Made by a program: the position numbers and the translations under genes. DNA of 64,000 bases from contig NZ_JAKMHX010000023.1 in NCBI RefSeq assembly GCF_022048975.1, forward strand, positions 62,001 through 126,000. Reading direction: 5' to 3'. Every line of letters starts with the position of its first letter. Position 1 is the stretch's first letter. The DNA comes from Sporosarcina cyprini. GTDB lineage: Bacteria > Bacillota > Bacilli > Bacillales_A > Planococcaceae. The notes beneath the pieces are model-generated. The model searched no databases. It worked only from the letters and a program-made list of their open reading frames with translations, and was not told the origin of the DNA. This document shows, piece after piece, positions 35,105 through 43,800 of the stretch.

Positions 35105-35998
35105 TTATTTTTTCATTTTCGGATCGAGTGCATCCCGCAAACCATCCCCGAAGATATTGAATGCCAAAACAACTAGAACAATCATGATTCCAGGAAAGAG
35201 CACAAGATGCGGCGCCTCTCTCATGTAGGTACGCCCCTCACTTAGCATCGCTCCCCATTCAGGAGTCGGCGGCTTGGCGCCTAAACCTAAAAAGGCGAGT
35301 CCACTCGCCGTCAAGACGGCAGTGGCAATCCGAAGAGTCAACTGGACAATGATAGGTGATAGGACGTTTGGTAATATATGCTTAAATATGATTCTTCCAT
35401 CCGATGCTCCTAGCGCTTTCACCGCATCAATGTATTCCAGTTTCCGAACGGAAAGCGTGGATCCGCGAACAATCCTTGCGAAGGCAGGAACGGAAAATAT
35501 GCCCACCGCGATAATGACATTTGTCAAACTGCCGCCGAGAACAGATACAATGGCAAGCGCAAGCAGAATTCCAGGAAAGGCAAGAAGCACATCCATCGTC
35601 CGCATGATGACTGTATCCAGTATGCCGCCGTAGTATCCGGAAATAATTCCAAGAAAGACTCCGACTACCCCCCCAAGTGCAACTGATAGAAAGCCGACTT
35701 TCATCGTAATGGCCATGCCATGAATAATTCGAGTGAAAATGTCCCGTCCATAATTATCGGTCCCAAACCAATGCTCCGCGGACGGCGGTTGAAGTTTAAT
35801 AGAAATTTGGGTCGCATTTGGATCTGCTGACGTGAAGAAAGGACCTAAAAGTCCGGTAAGAATAAAAAATAAGATTAATGCCCCTCCGACAACGGCTGCT
35901 TTATTTTTCCTCAGCCTTCGCCAAAATCCCTTATACGCTTCAACTCTCGGGCTGGAGCGCTTTTGCCCAAAGTCTGCAGCGGGCGTTTGTTGTACCAT
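35105..35998 (-). CDS. Peptide-type ABC transporter permease (OppC/DppC-like)
   Basis: A 297-residue permease with an N-terminal cytoplasmic segment, a first helix at about 35-55 and five further helices. The EAA motif YIDAVKALGASDGRIIFKHILPN and the LGLGAKPPTPEWGAMLSEG ending are typical for DppC/OppC. ATG 35998 has AAGGTG about 7 nt upstream; an upstream start at 36088 is rejected. It is the first gene of the four-gene transporter operon. Confidence 0.93.
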   Translation of the reverse strand: MVQQTPAADFGQKRSSPRVEAYKGFWRRLRKNKAAVVGGALILFFILTGLLGPFFTSADPNATQISIKLQPPSAEHWFGTDNYGRDIFTRIIHGMAITMKVGFLSVALGGVVGVFLGIISGYYGGILDTVIMRTMDVLLAFPGILLALAIVSVLGGSLTNVIIAVGIFSVPAFARIVRGSTLSVRKLEYIDAVKALGASDGRIIFKHILPNVLSPIIVQLTLRIATAVLTASGLAFLGLGAKPPTPEWGAMLSEGRTYMREAPHLVLFPGIMIVLVVLAFNIFGDGLRDALDPKMKK

Positions 35999-36346
35999 GA
36001 TGAACACCTTCCCCCAGATATTTAATAACCAATCAGATGGCAGATTAGTTGGTTTACAGTAGCATACCATGAAACAGTATTTTGACAAACTTAATTTGTT
36101 AGTATTTTTAGTGTATTTTTAATTATTATTTTATAGTATTAAATTCCTATATTCTTGTGAATTAACTAGATTCTTGAAAGCTAAAAGCACGTCTAGGAGT
36201 TACATATCAATACTTTCATACTAGAACAATTATTCTGAAATGTATTGTCTATTCAGTTTTTGTATGCTATATTGCTTCTAACTATTGCAAATTAAGCAAG
36301 ATGTTAGTTTGCGGTATGTTAATTACACAAATAGGGGGAACTGAAT
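35999..36346. promoter_or_regulatory. Divergent promoter region between the permease/ATPase operon and its binding protein
   Basis: About 350 AT-rich bp. For the minus-strand operon a good promoter is visible: TTGTCA (plus coordinates 36083-36088) and an extended -10 TGgTATGCT (TATGCT = 36061-36066) with a 16-bp spacer. A small inverted repeat ACAAA-cttaa-TTTGT (36085-36099) overlaps the -35 box. I see no certain promoter for the plus-strand binding protein. Confidence 0.6.
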
Positions 36347-37975
36347 ATGAAATCAGCTGGGAAATCAAAATGGCTGTTTGTCCTTGTATTGGCCTTTTCC
36401 ATGATTCTTGCTGCATGTGGTGGGGGAAGCGGCAACAAATCTTCAGAGAAGGAGAATGGTGATACTTCAAGTAACATCGATGAAGGAAAAGGAGAAGGGG
36501 TGGAAGGCGGGGACCTTGTATTGGCTGTTCTGTCTGATGCATCTTCATTAGATCCAGCAGGTTCTAATGACGTCCCATCATCCGTCGTGCAAGCCAATAT
36601 TTATGAAACATTAGTCAATCGGGATGATGACAATAAGATTATCGAAGGTTTGGCTACAAGTTGGGAAGCAATTGATGATACAACATATGAATTCAAGTTG
36701 CGTGAAGGCGTTACATTCCATGACGGGGAACCGTTTAATGCGGAAGCCGTTAAAGTAAACTTAGAGCGGATTCTTGATCCGGAAGTGGCATCTCCAAGAT
36801 ATTTTCTATATGAAATGATTACAGAAATTATTGTTAAAGACGAATATACCGTTCAAATTAAGACAGAATATCCTTTCGCACCATTACTGGCTCACTTATC
36901 CCATAATGGCGGAAGCATGGTAAGCCCTAAATCGATCGAGGCAGATTATGCGGCAATGCAAAACGATGAAAAATCGGGTTCCGTTATTTCGACAGCACCA
37001 GTTGGCACAGGCTATTTCAAATTTGATAGCTGGACACCAGGTTCTGAAATCAAGTTGGTACGCAATGACGACTATTGGGGAGATAAGGTCCATGTCGATA
37101 CGGTAACATTTAAAGTCGTTCCAGAAAGCGGAACGCGTAATGCAGATCTAGAGACAGGTTATGTTCATATCGCCGATCCGGTTCAGCCGAACGAAGTGGC
37201 TGATATGAATGCCGGTAGTTATGCAAAGGTAAATCAACAGACATCTTCCAGCTTGGCGTATCTCGGATTTAATACGGAAAAAGAGCCGTTCAACGATCCG
37301 AAAGTACGTAAAGCTATCTCCATGCTTGTGAATAAAGATGATATCAGTGAAGGCGTTTATGATGGATTCGGCGTCCCAGCGAAAGGTCCGTTGGCACCAG
37401 GTATCTTCGGTTACAATGAAGACGCAAAACCAGTCGAATATAATCCAGAAGAAGCGAAAAAGCTGTTAGAGGAAGCAGGGTATGGAGACGGGTTCAAAAC
37501 TTCAATCTGGACGAATGACAACCCGCAACGTCAGCAAATTGCTGTATTGGTCCAGGAAGAATTGAAAAAAGTAAACATTGAAGCCGACATCAATGTGATG
37601 GAATTTGGTGCTTATCTGGATAAAACAGCTGCAGGAGAGCATGAAATGTTCATCCTTGGCTGGTCGAACTCCACAGGTGACGCAGACTACGGTATGTACG
37701 CCCTGTTCCACTCCTCCCAAAAAGGAGATCCGGGCAACCGATCCTTCTATGAAAATCCGGAAGTCGACAAACTTCTTGAAGAAGGAAGACGAGAGTCTGA
37801 TCCTGAAAAGCGAATTGAAATCTACAATAAAGTACAAGAACATCTAATTGAAGATGCCCCAATGGTGTATTTAATTCATACTGAATACCTGACAGGTGTC
37901 AGCAATAAAATTAAAGGGTTCTCCATCGACACATCTGGTATCTATCAATTGAAGAACGTTCAGTTTGTCGAATAA
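36347..37975 (+). CDS. Oligopeptide/dipeptide-type ABC transporter substrate-binding lipoprotein
   Basis: A 542-residue lipoprotein with lipobox LAAC (Cys 25), a Gly/Ser/Asn/Glu-rich linker to about residue 50, and the SBP_5 fold. Motifs are DLVLAVLSDASSLDPAGSND, YETLVNRD, TYEFKLREGVTFHDGEPFNAEAV and GTGYFKFDSWTPGSEIKLVRNDDYWG. Its form is closest to the glutathione/dipeptide-binding (GsiB/DppA) group. ATG 36347 has AGGGGG 9-10 nt upstream. It is transcribed divergently from its presumed permease/ATPase operon, an uncommon but known arrangement. Confidence 0.93.
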   Translation: MKSAGKSKWLFVLVLAFSMILAACGGGSGNKSSEKENGDTSSNIDEGKGEGVEGGDLVLAVLSDASSLDPAGSNDVPSSVVQANIYETLVNRDDDNKIIEGLATSWEAIDDTTYEFKLREGVTFHDGEPFNAEAVKVNLERILDPEVASPRYFLYEMITEIIVKDEYTVQIKTEYPFAPLLAHLSHNGGSMVSPKSIEADYAAMQNDEKSGSVISTAPVGTGYFKFDSWTPGSEIKLVRNDDYWGDKVHVDTVTFKVVPESGTRNADLETGYVHIADPVQPNEVADMNAGSYAKVNQQTSSSLAYLGFNTEKEPFNDPKVRKAISMLVNKDDISEGVYDGFGVPAKGPLAPGIFGYNEDAKPVEYNPEEAKKLLEEAGYGDGFKTSIWTNDNPQRQQIAVLVQEELKKVNIEADINVMEFGAYLDKTAAGEHEMFILGWSNSTGDADYGMYALFHSSQKGDPGNRSFYENPEVDKLLEEGRRESDPEKRIEIYNKVQEHLIEDAPMVYLIHTEYLTGVSNKIKGFSIDTSGIYQLKNVQFVE

Positions 37976-37984
37976 TAAATAACA

Positions 37985-38017
37985 GGGATGCTGCCAATAC
38001 GGCAGCATCCTATTTTT
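37985..38017 (+). terminator. Terminator of the substrate-binding protein gene
   Basis: GGATGCTGCC and GGCAGCATCC flank an AATAC loop, followed by TATTTTTT; it starts 10 bp after the stop codon. Confidence 0.93.
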
Positions 38018-38142
38018 TATGCCAGCATAACGGCAGGGGGGAAGAACACCAATCTGTATGTACTGCGGATATTCTGCTTTCAGTTTATCCTTCAGCAGAA
38101 TACCTGTGACATAGAGCATCAAAACTAAGTTCATCATAGGTA

Positions 38143-38610
38143 CTATTCACTGACGATTTTTGTCACTTTGCCTACTAGATCCTCCTTTTTTATGGGACCA
38201 TGATGGCGGCTATCTTTACTTACAGAAGGTGAATCCCCCACGACAAAGTACTCATCTTCTTGCAGAGTCACTGGATCAGAACCTTTTATGTCTTGTGTTA
38301 CATATTCTGTTTCTAATGGATTGCCGTCTATGTACATTGTTCCATTTCGAAATTGAATTTCTTCACCAGGCAGTCCAAGGACACGCTTTGCATGCTTTTG
38401 ATTATCATCGTACAAATAAACAACGATGTCACCACGCTGGATTGGATTTGATTCGTAATAATCTTTATCTACAACAAAGTGGTCTTGGTCATAAATAGTT
38501 GGCTCCATGGAACGGCCATCGAAAACATAGGTGGCGGACTGGTTGTCAGATTGGCAGCCTATTAAAAATATCAGTGGAATGAAAAGTAGCAGCTTTTTCA
38601 AAACCTTCAC
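38143..38610 (-). CDS. Type I signal peptidase with a lipoprotein-type N-terminus
   Basis: A 155-residue protease of the S26 family. It has catalytic Ser34 in SMEPT, catalytic Lys75 in KRVLGLPGE and the C-terminal GDSPSVSKDSRHHG (family form GDNR..S.DSR). In place of a simple membrane anchor, the N-terminus reads MKVLKKLLLFIPLIFLIGC with a lipobox (Cys 19), so the enzyme may be a lipoprotein. It would cleave secretory signal peptides, perhaps a special subset. Single gene. A small in-frame reading right after its stop is discussed under rejected items. Confidence 0.85.
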   Translation of the reverse strand: MKVLKKLLLFIPLIFLIGCQSDNQSATYVFDGRSMEPTIYDQDHFVVDKDYYESNPIQRGDIVVYLYDDNQKHAKRVLGLPGEEIQFRNGTMYIDGNPLETEYVTQDIKGSDPVTLQEDEYFVVGDSPSVSKDSRHHGPIKKEDLVGKVTKIVSE

Positions 38611-38853
38611 CTCCCTTTGTCTATTGTTCTTTCATTTTGATTTGAAAACGGTTTAGTTACAAGCAATATTCCCCGGGAAATACCGACAAATTATAGTACC
38701 TTATGTGGAAAATGTAGAAGTATAGAATATTAGAGCAGAGAATTTGATATTTACATAGAATGAATTATTAAAGGAAGCTAAATACCAAAGTGGATTTCCA
38801 AATGAAGGAAACGATGATATGCTTACTAATAGGGAAGAGGGGGAGATGAAGGG

Positions 38854-40350
38854 ATGCAAAATTGCAAGTCTTGCGGCAGACTTATTAATTCAAGGACTTC
38901 CTTATGTCCATCTTGCAAAAATAAGTTTAAAAATAAACGGTTTTTAAGCATAGCCATGAAAGGTATGGCCATACTTGCGGTATTTTTAATATGGGGACAT
39001 TTTCAAATGAAGCGCGCTAATGCACCAGAACAGACAGTGCAACGCATATATGAAGCAATAGTAAACAAGAATGAAAAAGCGCTTGCCAAGGAATTAAATA
39101 TGGAAGGGGAGCAGGATTCAAGCGCAATTTTATCGTACTTGGCTAGTCAAGGGCTGCCAGCATTTAATGAAAAAATGCAACAAGCGGCAGGGAATGTCTA
39201 TCGAAACGGCAACCCACAGACAGTTCGGCATGAAGACGGTCAAGACATACTGAAGTTTACATTGGATAAGAAATTAGGGATATATAAAGTCGTGAACGTT
39301 GGATTAGTAGATAGGAAGCTTGGAACCGTGAAAAATGGTCTTTCTGAATCGAGTGAAAGCCGCTTTCCTATCGAACTGCTTAAAGAAAATGCAGTTTATT
39401 CGACGAATTGGCGAGATGGAAATACATTGTTCCATCTGTATGTCGCTGAGACTGAAAATCTGCCTGGGCTTCCAGCTGATGAAGTCGTTAAAGAGAGCAG
39501 CCATGCCCTGTTCCTAGCAAAGGAAAATGAAAAAGAAGGAGTGCTGCAGAAGGGTGTCATTTCATCTAAACTTAAGAAAGAGGACATTCATGAGTGGAAT
39601 TTAGAAAGCCGGCGCTTTCTCGGTTTTGTTGACAATGAAACTTCTCTCGATTTGTGGACGCTGGAGAACGGAAGCATAAGCCAAGTCCTGTTTGATGGTC
39701 AAAAAAGCCTTCCTTTAGTTGATGGTAAGGTTAAATTTATTGATGATATTTTTTTGCAGACATACGAACCGATTCAAGGAAAAGAAGGATGGGCATTCAA
39801 GACGTGGGTTTGGAACCCGGATCAATTGCATTTCAAACATTTACATTCGGAATCCTATACAAACGACAGGCCGTATGGGCTTGAGACAGGGCAACATAAA
39901 ATAGAACTTTGGAATGAATACGAGGCGTATTATGATACATTCCCTCAATTTACTTTCACCAAGCAATCCGCGGAATTATTAAAAGACGGTATGCTCTTGC
40001 ATACAGATGTCCAACTGGGTATGTCAATTAAAGATGTCCTTCAGGAGCTTCCAGACCCTTACGATCACGACTATTATAATGGAGGAATCTATTATGCTTT
40101 TCCTGGTGGCAGAACCATCTTCTATGACGAACTGACAGGGGAAGTAACATTTGTAACGCTCGGCGGAAGCTCACTAACAAATGAGCAGGAGGAGCTGTTG
40201 GCCATCCTAGGTACTCCTGAGAGTGAAGGATATGATGACATGAAGGAGGAGTATTACTATTCCTATACCTTTGGGCAAAATCAACTTCTTGTGGATAGAA
40301 AGAGGGATGGCAAGATCGTTTCCTTGTGGCTTTCCAAACGCACCGAATAG
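38854..40350 (+). CDS. Zinc-ribbon membrane protein of unknown function
   Basis: A 498-residue protein. Cysteines 4, 7, 18 and 21 form an N-terminal zinc ribbon on the cytoplasmic side, followed by one membrane helix (about 36-50) and a large extracytoplasmic domain. Residues 58-150 resemble the helical NTF2/TcaA-like region (EQTVQRIYEAIVNKNEKALAKEL) found in several zinc-ribbon cell-envelope proteins of Bacillota. The rest has no motif I recognise. The ATG at 38854 follows GGGGGAG. Single gene. Confidence 0.7.
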   Translation: MQNCKSCGRLINSRTSLCPSCKNKFKNKRFLSIAMKGMAILAVFLIWGHFQMKRANAPEQTVQRIYEAIVNKNEKALAKELNMEGEQDSSAILSYLASQGLPAFNEKMQQAAGNVYRNGNPQTVRHEDGQDILKFTLDKKLGIYKVVNVGLVDRKLGTVKNGLSESSESRFPIELLKENAVYSTNWRDGNTLFHLYVAETENLPGLPADEVVKESSHALFLAKENEKEGVLQKGVISSKLKKEDIHEWNLESRRFLGFVDNETSLDLWTLENGSISQVLFDGQKSLPLVDGKVKFIDDIFLQTYEPIQGKEGWAFKTWVWNPDQLHFKHLHSESYTNDRPYGLETGQHKIELWNEYEAYYDTFPQFTFTKQSAELLKDGMLLHTDVQLGMSIKDVLQELPDPYDHDYYNGGIYYAFPGGRTIFYDELTGEVTFVTLGGSSLTNEQEELLAILGTPESEGYDDMKEEYYYSYTFGQNQLLVDRKRDGKIVSLWLSKRTE

Positions 40351-40421
40351 TGTTTTGTTTTGACCATAATCTATCCCTTTCCTGAAGAAATTCCTATATA
40401 TAGATCGAGGAGGGGGAAGAT

Positions 40422-41180
40422 ATGGTCAAAATTGTATTAGATGCGGGACATGGTCAGAGCACATTGGGCAAGCAATCACCGGATGGAGAACGCGAATGGG
40501 ACTTCAACAGCCGGGTTGTCGAAGCATGCGCGGCAAAGCTGAAAACATATGAAAATGTGGAAGTCCTGCGGGTGGATGATCCTTCGGGCAAAACGGATGT
40601 GCCGCTAGTTGAGCGAACAAATAAGGCAAATGCGTGGAAAGCGGATGTGTACGTGGCAGTCCACCATAACGCCAATACGGGCAACTGGGGAAATTGGACC
40701 GGCGTTGAAACGTACACTTTCAATGGACATTCTGTCAGCAAGAAATCAACGGAACTCGCCAAGCTTGTTCAACCCCAAATAGCGAAGGCCATGGGGCTGA
40801 CGGATCGGGGAGTGCGACAAGCCAATTTTCATGTGCTTCGGGAAACCAGAATGCCGGCGATCCTAACGGAAGGCGGCTTTATGGATTCTGCCATTGATAT
40901 TCAGGCGCTCCGATCAATGGACAAGCTACGTGCACAAGGGGAAGCAATTGCGGAGGCTTTGGCGGTTTATTTTAAATTGAAAAAGAAACCAGTTGAAGCC
41001 GAAACGCCTCAGCCAGTGGAACCATATGAAAAGGATGCACCACCGTCACCTGGATTTGCGGAGGAATTCCAAGCGGCGATTGATCTCGGAATTACGAATG
41101 GAACGTATCCTCGGAGGCCGGCTACACGGGAGGAAGTGGCTGTCATGATTCTACGGGCACTTCGATCGTGTATTAAATGA
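40422..41180 (+). CDS. N-acetylmuramoyl-L-alanine amidase (Amidase_3), no signal peptide
   Basis: A 252-residue enzyme. The catalytic zinc site is formed by DAGHG (His 9), E24 in REWDFN, the VHHNA histidine and the catalytic glutamate in ILTEGGFMD. It cleaves the amide between MurNAc and L-Ala. A proline-rich linker (about 188-205) leads to a short C-terminal module (GFAEEFQAAIDLGITNGTYPRRPATREEVAVMILRAL) that resembles a single SLH-like unit. The absence of an export signal recalls CwlC-type mother-cell-lysis amidases and phage endolysins; no phage genes surround it, so a sporulation role is more likely. Confidence 0.88.
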   Translation: MVKIVLDAGHGQSTLGKQSPDGEREWDFNSRVVEACAAKLKTYENVEVLRVDDPSGKTDVPLVERTNKANAWKADVYVAVHHNANTGNWGNWTGVETYTFNGHSVSKKSTELAKLVQPQIAKAMGLTDRGVRQANFHVLRETRMPAILTEGGFMDSAIDIQALRSMDKLRAQGEAIAEALAVYFKLKKKPVEAETPQPVEPYEKDAPPSPGFAEEFQAAIDLGITNGTYPRRPATREEVAVMILRALRSCIK

Positions 41181-41202
41181 AGAAAGGAAAAACTCATTGG
41201 AG

Positions 41203-41229
41203 GGACACATGATGATTGTGTCCTTTTTC
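41203..41229 (+). terminator. Terminator of the amidase gene
   Basis: GGACACA and TGTGTCC flank a TGATGAT loop, followed by TTTTT. Confidence 0.8.
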
Positions 41230-41378
41230 AATTAATCCTCCATAGAAAAATCAAAACACACGAACAAGAAAGATCTTAGAACCATCCGTTTATTATCAAC
41301 CAAGATTCCCCGTGACGTAAATAATAGAAATCCAGGATCCCTGCTACCCTGGACTTCTCATTTGGTAAGTAATAAAAT

Positions 41379-41960
41379 TCACTCATACCTGCCTTTCAAC
41401 GGAACGAATCTCACTTCGCCTAGCACTTCCTGACTTATCTTTCCGTCCGCATCCTTTTTCAACAATAATAATTGTTGGAGTGAACGCGGTCCGACAGGGA
41501 TGAGCATTGTTCCGCCTTCAGCCAATTGTTCCGTTAGTTCAACTGGGATTGCGGCAGCTGCCGCGGTGACAATAATCCGGTCGTAGGGAGCATACTCCTT
41601 CCAGCCTATGCTGCCATCATCGGTTTTGAATTGGATATTATCAAAGCCGGCCTTTTGTAATCTCTGTTTCGCCTGATCTGCTAATGGTTTAATGCGTTCG
41701 ACCGTGTAGATCTGCTGGACGAACGGAGCAAGCATGGCAGTTTGGTACCCTGATCCCGTGCCAATTTCTAATACTCTTGATTCTTTGTGTAAATCTAATG
41801 CCAAGGTCATCTCAAGAACCAAAGATGGTTGTGATATGGTCTGTTCATATCCGATCGGAATGGCTTCATCCAAGTAAGCGAACTCCTGTAATGTATCCAT
41901 AAACAAGCTGCGATCTAGCTGTTTGAAGTGCTCGATGATCTCATTCATCTGATTTTCCAC
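41379..41960 (-). CDS. pcm: Protein-L-isoaspartate O-methyltransferase
   Basis: A 193-residue SAM-dependent methyltransferase. LEIGTGSGYQTAMLA is the SAM-binding motif I, YEQTISQPSLV is the PIMT-specific substrate region, and YDRIIVTAAAAAIP is motif II. It methylates isoaspartyl residues to start their repair. It is transcribed divergently from msrA, another protein-repair enzyme. The length is slightly short for the family but includes all core motifs. Confidence 0.92.
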   Translation of the reverse strand: MENQMNEIIEHFKQLDRSLFMDTLQEFAYLDEAIPIGYEQTISQPSLVLEMTLALDLHKESRVLEIGTGSGYQTAMLAPFVQQIYTVERIKPLADQAKQRLQKAGFDNIQFKTDDGSIGWKEYAPYDRIIVTAAAAAIPVELTEQLAEGGTMLIPVGPRSLQQLLLLKKDADGKISQEVLGEVRFVPLKGRYE

Positions 41961-42111
41961 AGAGTGCCCTCCTCCCGTTCTTTACTAGTCAGCTTACCGG
42001 AAATGGAAGGGCTTAAACATTCGGGAGGTTTAATTTGAATGAACAAGAGAAATTTAATATGGTGGCATTTCATTTATGAACTGTAATTTATCTATCAAAG
42101 GGGTCATGGCT

Positions 42112-42783
42112 ATGTATCAAATACCAGAAGTCGAGCAAAGTTTGCGGTGGCCGAGTGGATCATTAGAGACGGCTACGTTCGGGATGGGCTGTTTTTGGGG
42201 ACCGGAAGCACGCTTCGGAAGCTTAAGAGGAATTGTGCGGACGCGGGTCGGATTTGCTGGCGGCACGACAGCTTCACCGACGTATCGTTCAATGGGTGAT
42301 CATACGGAAACGGTAGAGGTGGATTTTGATCCGAAATTGATTACGTATGAAGACATTCTGCGTCATTTTTGGCGCAATCATTATCCAAACCGGGATGAAT
42401 ATAAAGGGCGTCAATATATATCATTGTTGCGTTTTCGAGGGAACCAGCAAAAGGAAACAATCGATCGCATCAAAAAAGAGATGGAGCAGGAAATGGGTGA
42501 GCCGATTGAGACAGACGTCGCTCCCTTTGAGAACTTCACTTTGGCGGAGGAGCGACATCAAAAATATTATTTGAAACGATATCCGAGAGCTTTGGAACAA
42601 TTACACGATTTTTTCCCTGCACCTGATCTCTTAGTGAATTCGACTTTGGCTGCCCGATTGAATGGTTTTGTGAAAGGATTTGGATCACGTGCGAGTTTGC
42701 TGGCGGAAATTGAAGAGTGGAAGATGGACAATTGCGGTGAGAAGAAGCGGCTGGAAATGAAAGTACGCAATATGAAATGGTGA
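42112..42783 (+). CDS. msrA: Peptide-methionine (S)-S-oxide reductase MsrA
   Basis: A 223-residue enzyme that reduces methionine S-sulfoxide in proteins. The catalytic Cys27 lies in FGMGCFWGPE, and the conserved TRVGFAGG, DHTETVEVDFDP and HPxxDEYKGRQY-like segments follow. A roughly 40-residue C-terminal extension (after about 180) has no recognised motif. ATG 42112 is 8 nt after AAAGGGG; the ATG at 42106 is too close to that site. Confidence 0.93.
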   Translation: MYQIPEVEQSLRWPSGSLETATFGMGCFWGPEARFGSLRGIVRTRVGFAGGTTASPTYRSMGDHTETVEVDFDPKLITYEDILRHFWRNHYPNRDEYKGRQYISLLRFRGNQQKETIDRIKKEMEQEMGEPIETDVAPFENFTLAEERHQKYYLKRYPRALEQLHDFFPAPDLLVNSTLAARLNGFVKGFGSRASLLAEIEEWKMDNCGEKKRLEMKVRNMKW

Positions 42784-42997
42784 TGAGCGAATTCGATGCT
42801 TGGGACATGGAATGAATGGTTGGTAAATGAAATGAATGCTTAAGGAGTCACGCTGTCTTATGCAGGTCTGCTATAGGCGGCCAATTTGCCTTATTCTTTT
42901 CTGTTCCGTTCATTTCAGGTGAGCCATACATATATCCCTTCATACGATCAAATTAACATTATTTAGAAGGATTATTTCTTATATAAAACAGGCGTGA

Positions 42998-43027
42998 AGA
43001 CCGATGCGATAAGCTCGGTCTTTTTCT
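42998..43027 (+). terminator. Rho-independent terminator upstream of the GntR operon
   Basis: AAGACCGA and TCGGTCTT flank an ATGCGATAAG-type loop, followed by TTTTC. It lies 215 bp beyond msrA and 28 bp before the next promoter, so it insulates the GntR operon. The stretch 42784-42997 holds no gene that I can support. Confidence 0.75.
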
Positions 43028-43054
43028 GTTGTTTGATTGTATATTTAAATAGTA

Positions 43055-43107
43055 TTGACATATCTAAATAGAGAGTCTATTCTGTTAGAAGAATACTGTA
43101 TACAGTA
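43055..43107 (+). promoter_or_regulatory. Promoter and GntR-type operator of the CoA-transferase/TRAP operon
   Basis: TTGACA (43055-43060) and TATTCT (43078-43083) with a 17-bp spacer form a sigma-A promoter. Over the expected start lies a perfect 14-bp palindrome TACTGTATACAGTA (43094-43107), containing the GTATAC core typical of operators for FadR-subfamily GntR regulators. The first gene encodes such a regulator, so autoregulation is likely. Confidence 0.75.
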
Positions 43108-43123
43108 GACGGAGGTGAGGCAT

Positions 43124-43783
43124 TTGTCCGAACTAATTGTGAAACGTACAACATTGAAACAACAAGTCTATGATTATTTGAAAGATTCCATTCTGCTAGG
43201 GGAATTTGATCCTGGGGAACGACTGATAGAGGAAAAGATTGCGGAAACATTGAATGTCAGCAGAAGTCCGATTCGGGAAGCTGTTCGCATGTTGGAGAAA
43301 GATGGTCTATTAAACGTTCATCAAACTGGAGGTGTGACGGTTGTGAATCCGACGATTGAAGATTATAGAAGTCTTTATGAAGTCCGGGTTGAAATGGAAT
43401 CATTAGCGGCATATTTCGCAGCGGAACGATGTGACGATTCGGAAATTGCATTAATGGAGACGTCGATTCAAGAGATGGCGCATGAAATTTCTATCCAAAA
43501 TCTCAAAGGATTATTGCGAGTTAATTTTAATTTCCATGAAATTATTGTCCGAGCCAGCAGAAACCCGTTTCTCATTTCCATGACATTGCAATTAAGGGGT
43601 ATCAATAGTTTTTATCGGAGAGCCATCGTTGAAGGAGACCCGCGCAATATGGAAAATGCACTGCGGGACCACGAAGAAATATTCTTTGCGATCCGGAAGA
43701 GGGATCCGGATTTCGCGAGGGAATGTATGAGAAAGCATATTGAACATGATTATCAGGCTTTCATGAAAGCTGTTCAGAAATAA
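43124..43783 (+). CDS. GntR-family regulator, FadR (FCD) subfamily
   Basis: A 219-residue repressor-type protein. Residues 5-70 form the winged helix (LKDSILLGEFDPGERLIEEK, LNVSRSPIREAVRMLEKDGLL), and residues 85-215 form the all-helical FCD effector domain with the metal/ligand residues EVRVEME, FHEIIVRAS and RDHEEIFFAI. The start is TTG 43124, 6 nt after GGAGGTG; GTG 43115 would overlap that site. It is followed after 17 bp by the CoA transferase and probably controls the whole operon in response to its substrate or CoA ester. Confidence 0.9.
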   Translation: MSELIVKRTTLKQQVYDYLKDSILLGEFDPGERLIEEKIAETLNVSRSPIREAVRMLEKDGLLNVHQTGGVTVVNPTIEDYRSLYEVRVEMESLAAYFAAERCDDSEIALMETSIQEMAHEISIQNLKGLLRVNFNFHEIIVRASRNPFLISMTLQLRGINSFYRRAIVEGDPRNMENALRDHEEIFFAIRKRDPDFARECMRKHIEHDYQAFMKAVQK

Positions 43784-43800
43784 GGGAGGAGAAGGTCGAG

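Noticed and set aside
37871..38137. 88-codon minus-strand frame starting 5 bp after the signal peptidase stop
   Set aside because: The first part looks mildly hydrophobic, but the frame runs through the terminator at 37985-38017 and into the antisense of the binding-protein gene. It may be a remnant; I cannot support a gene.
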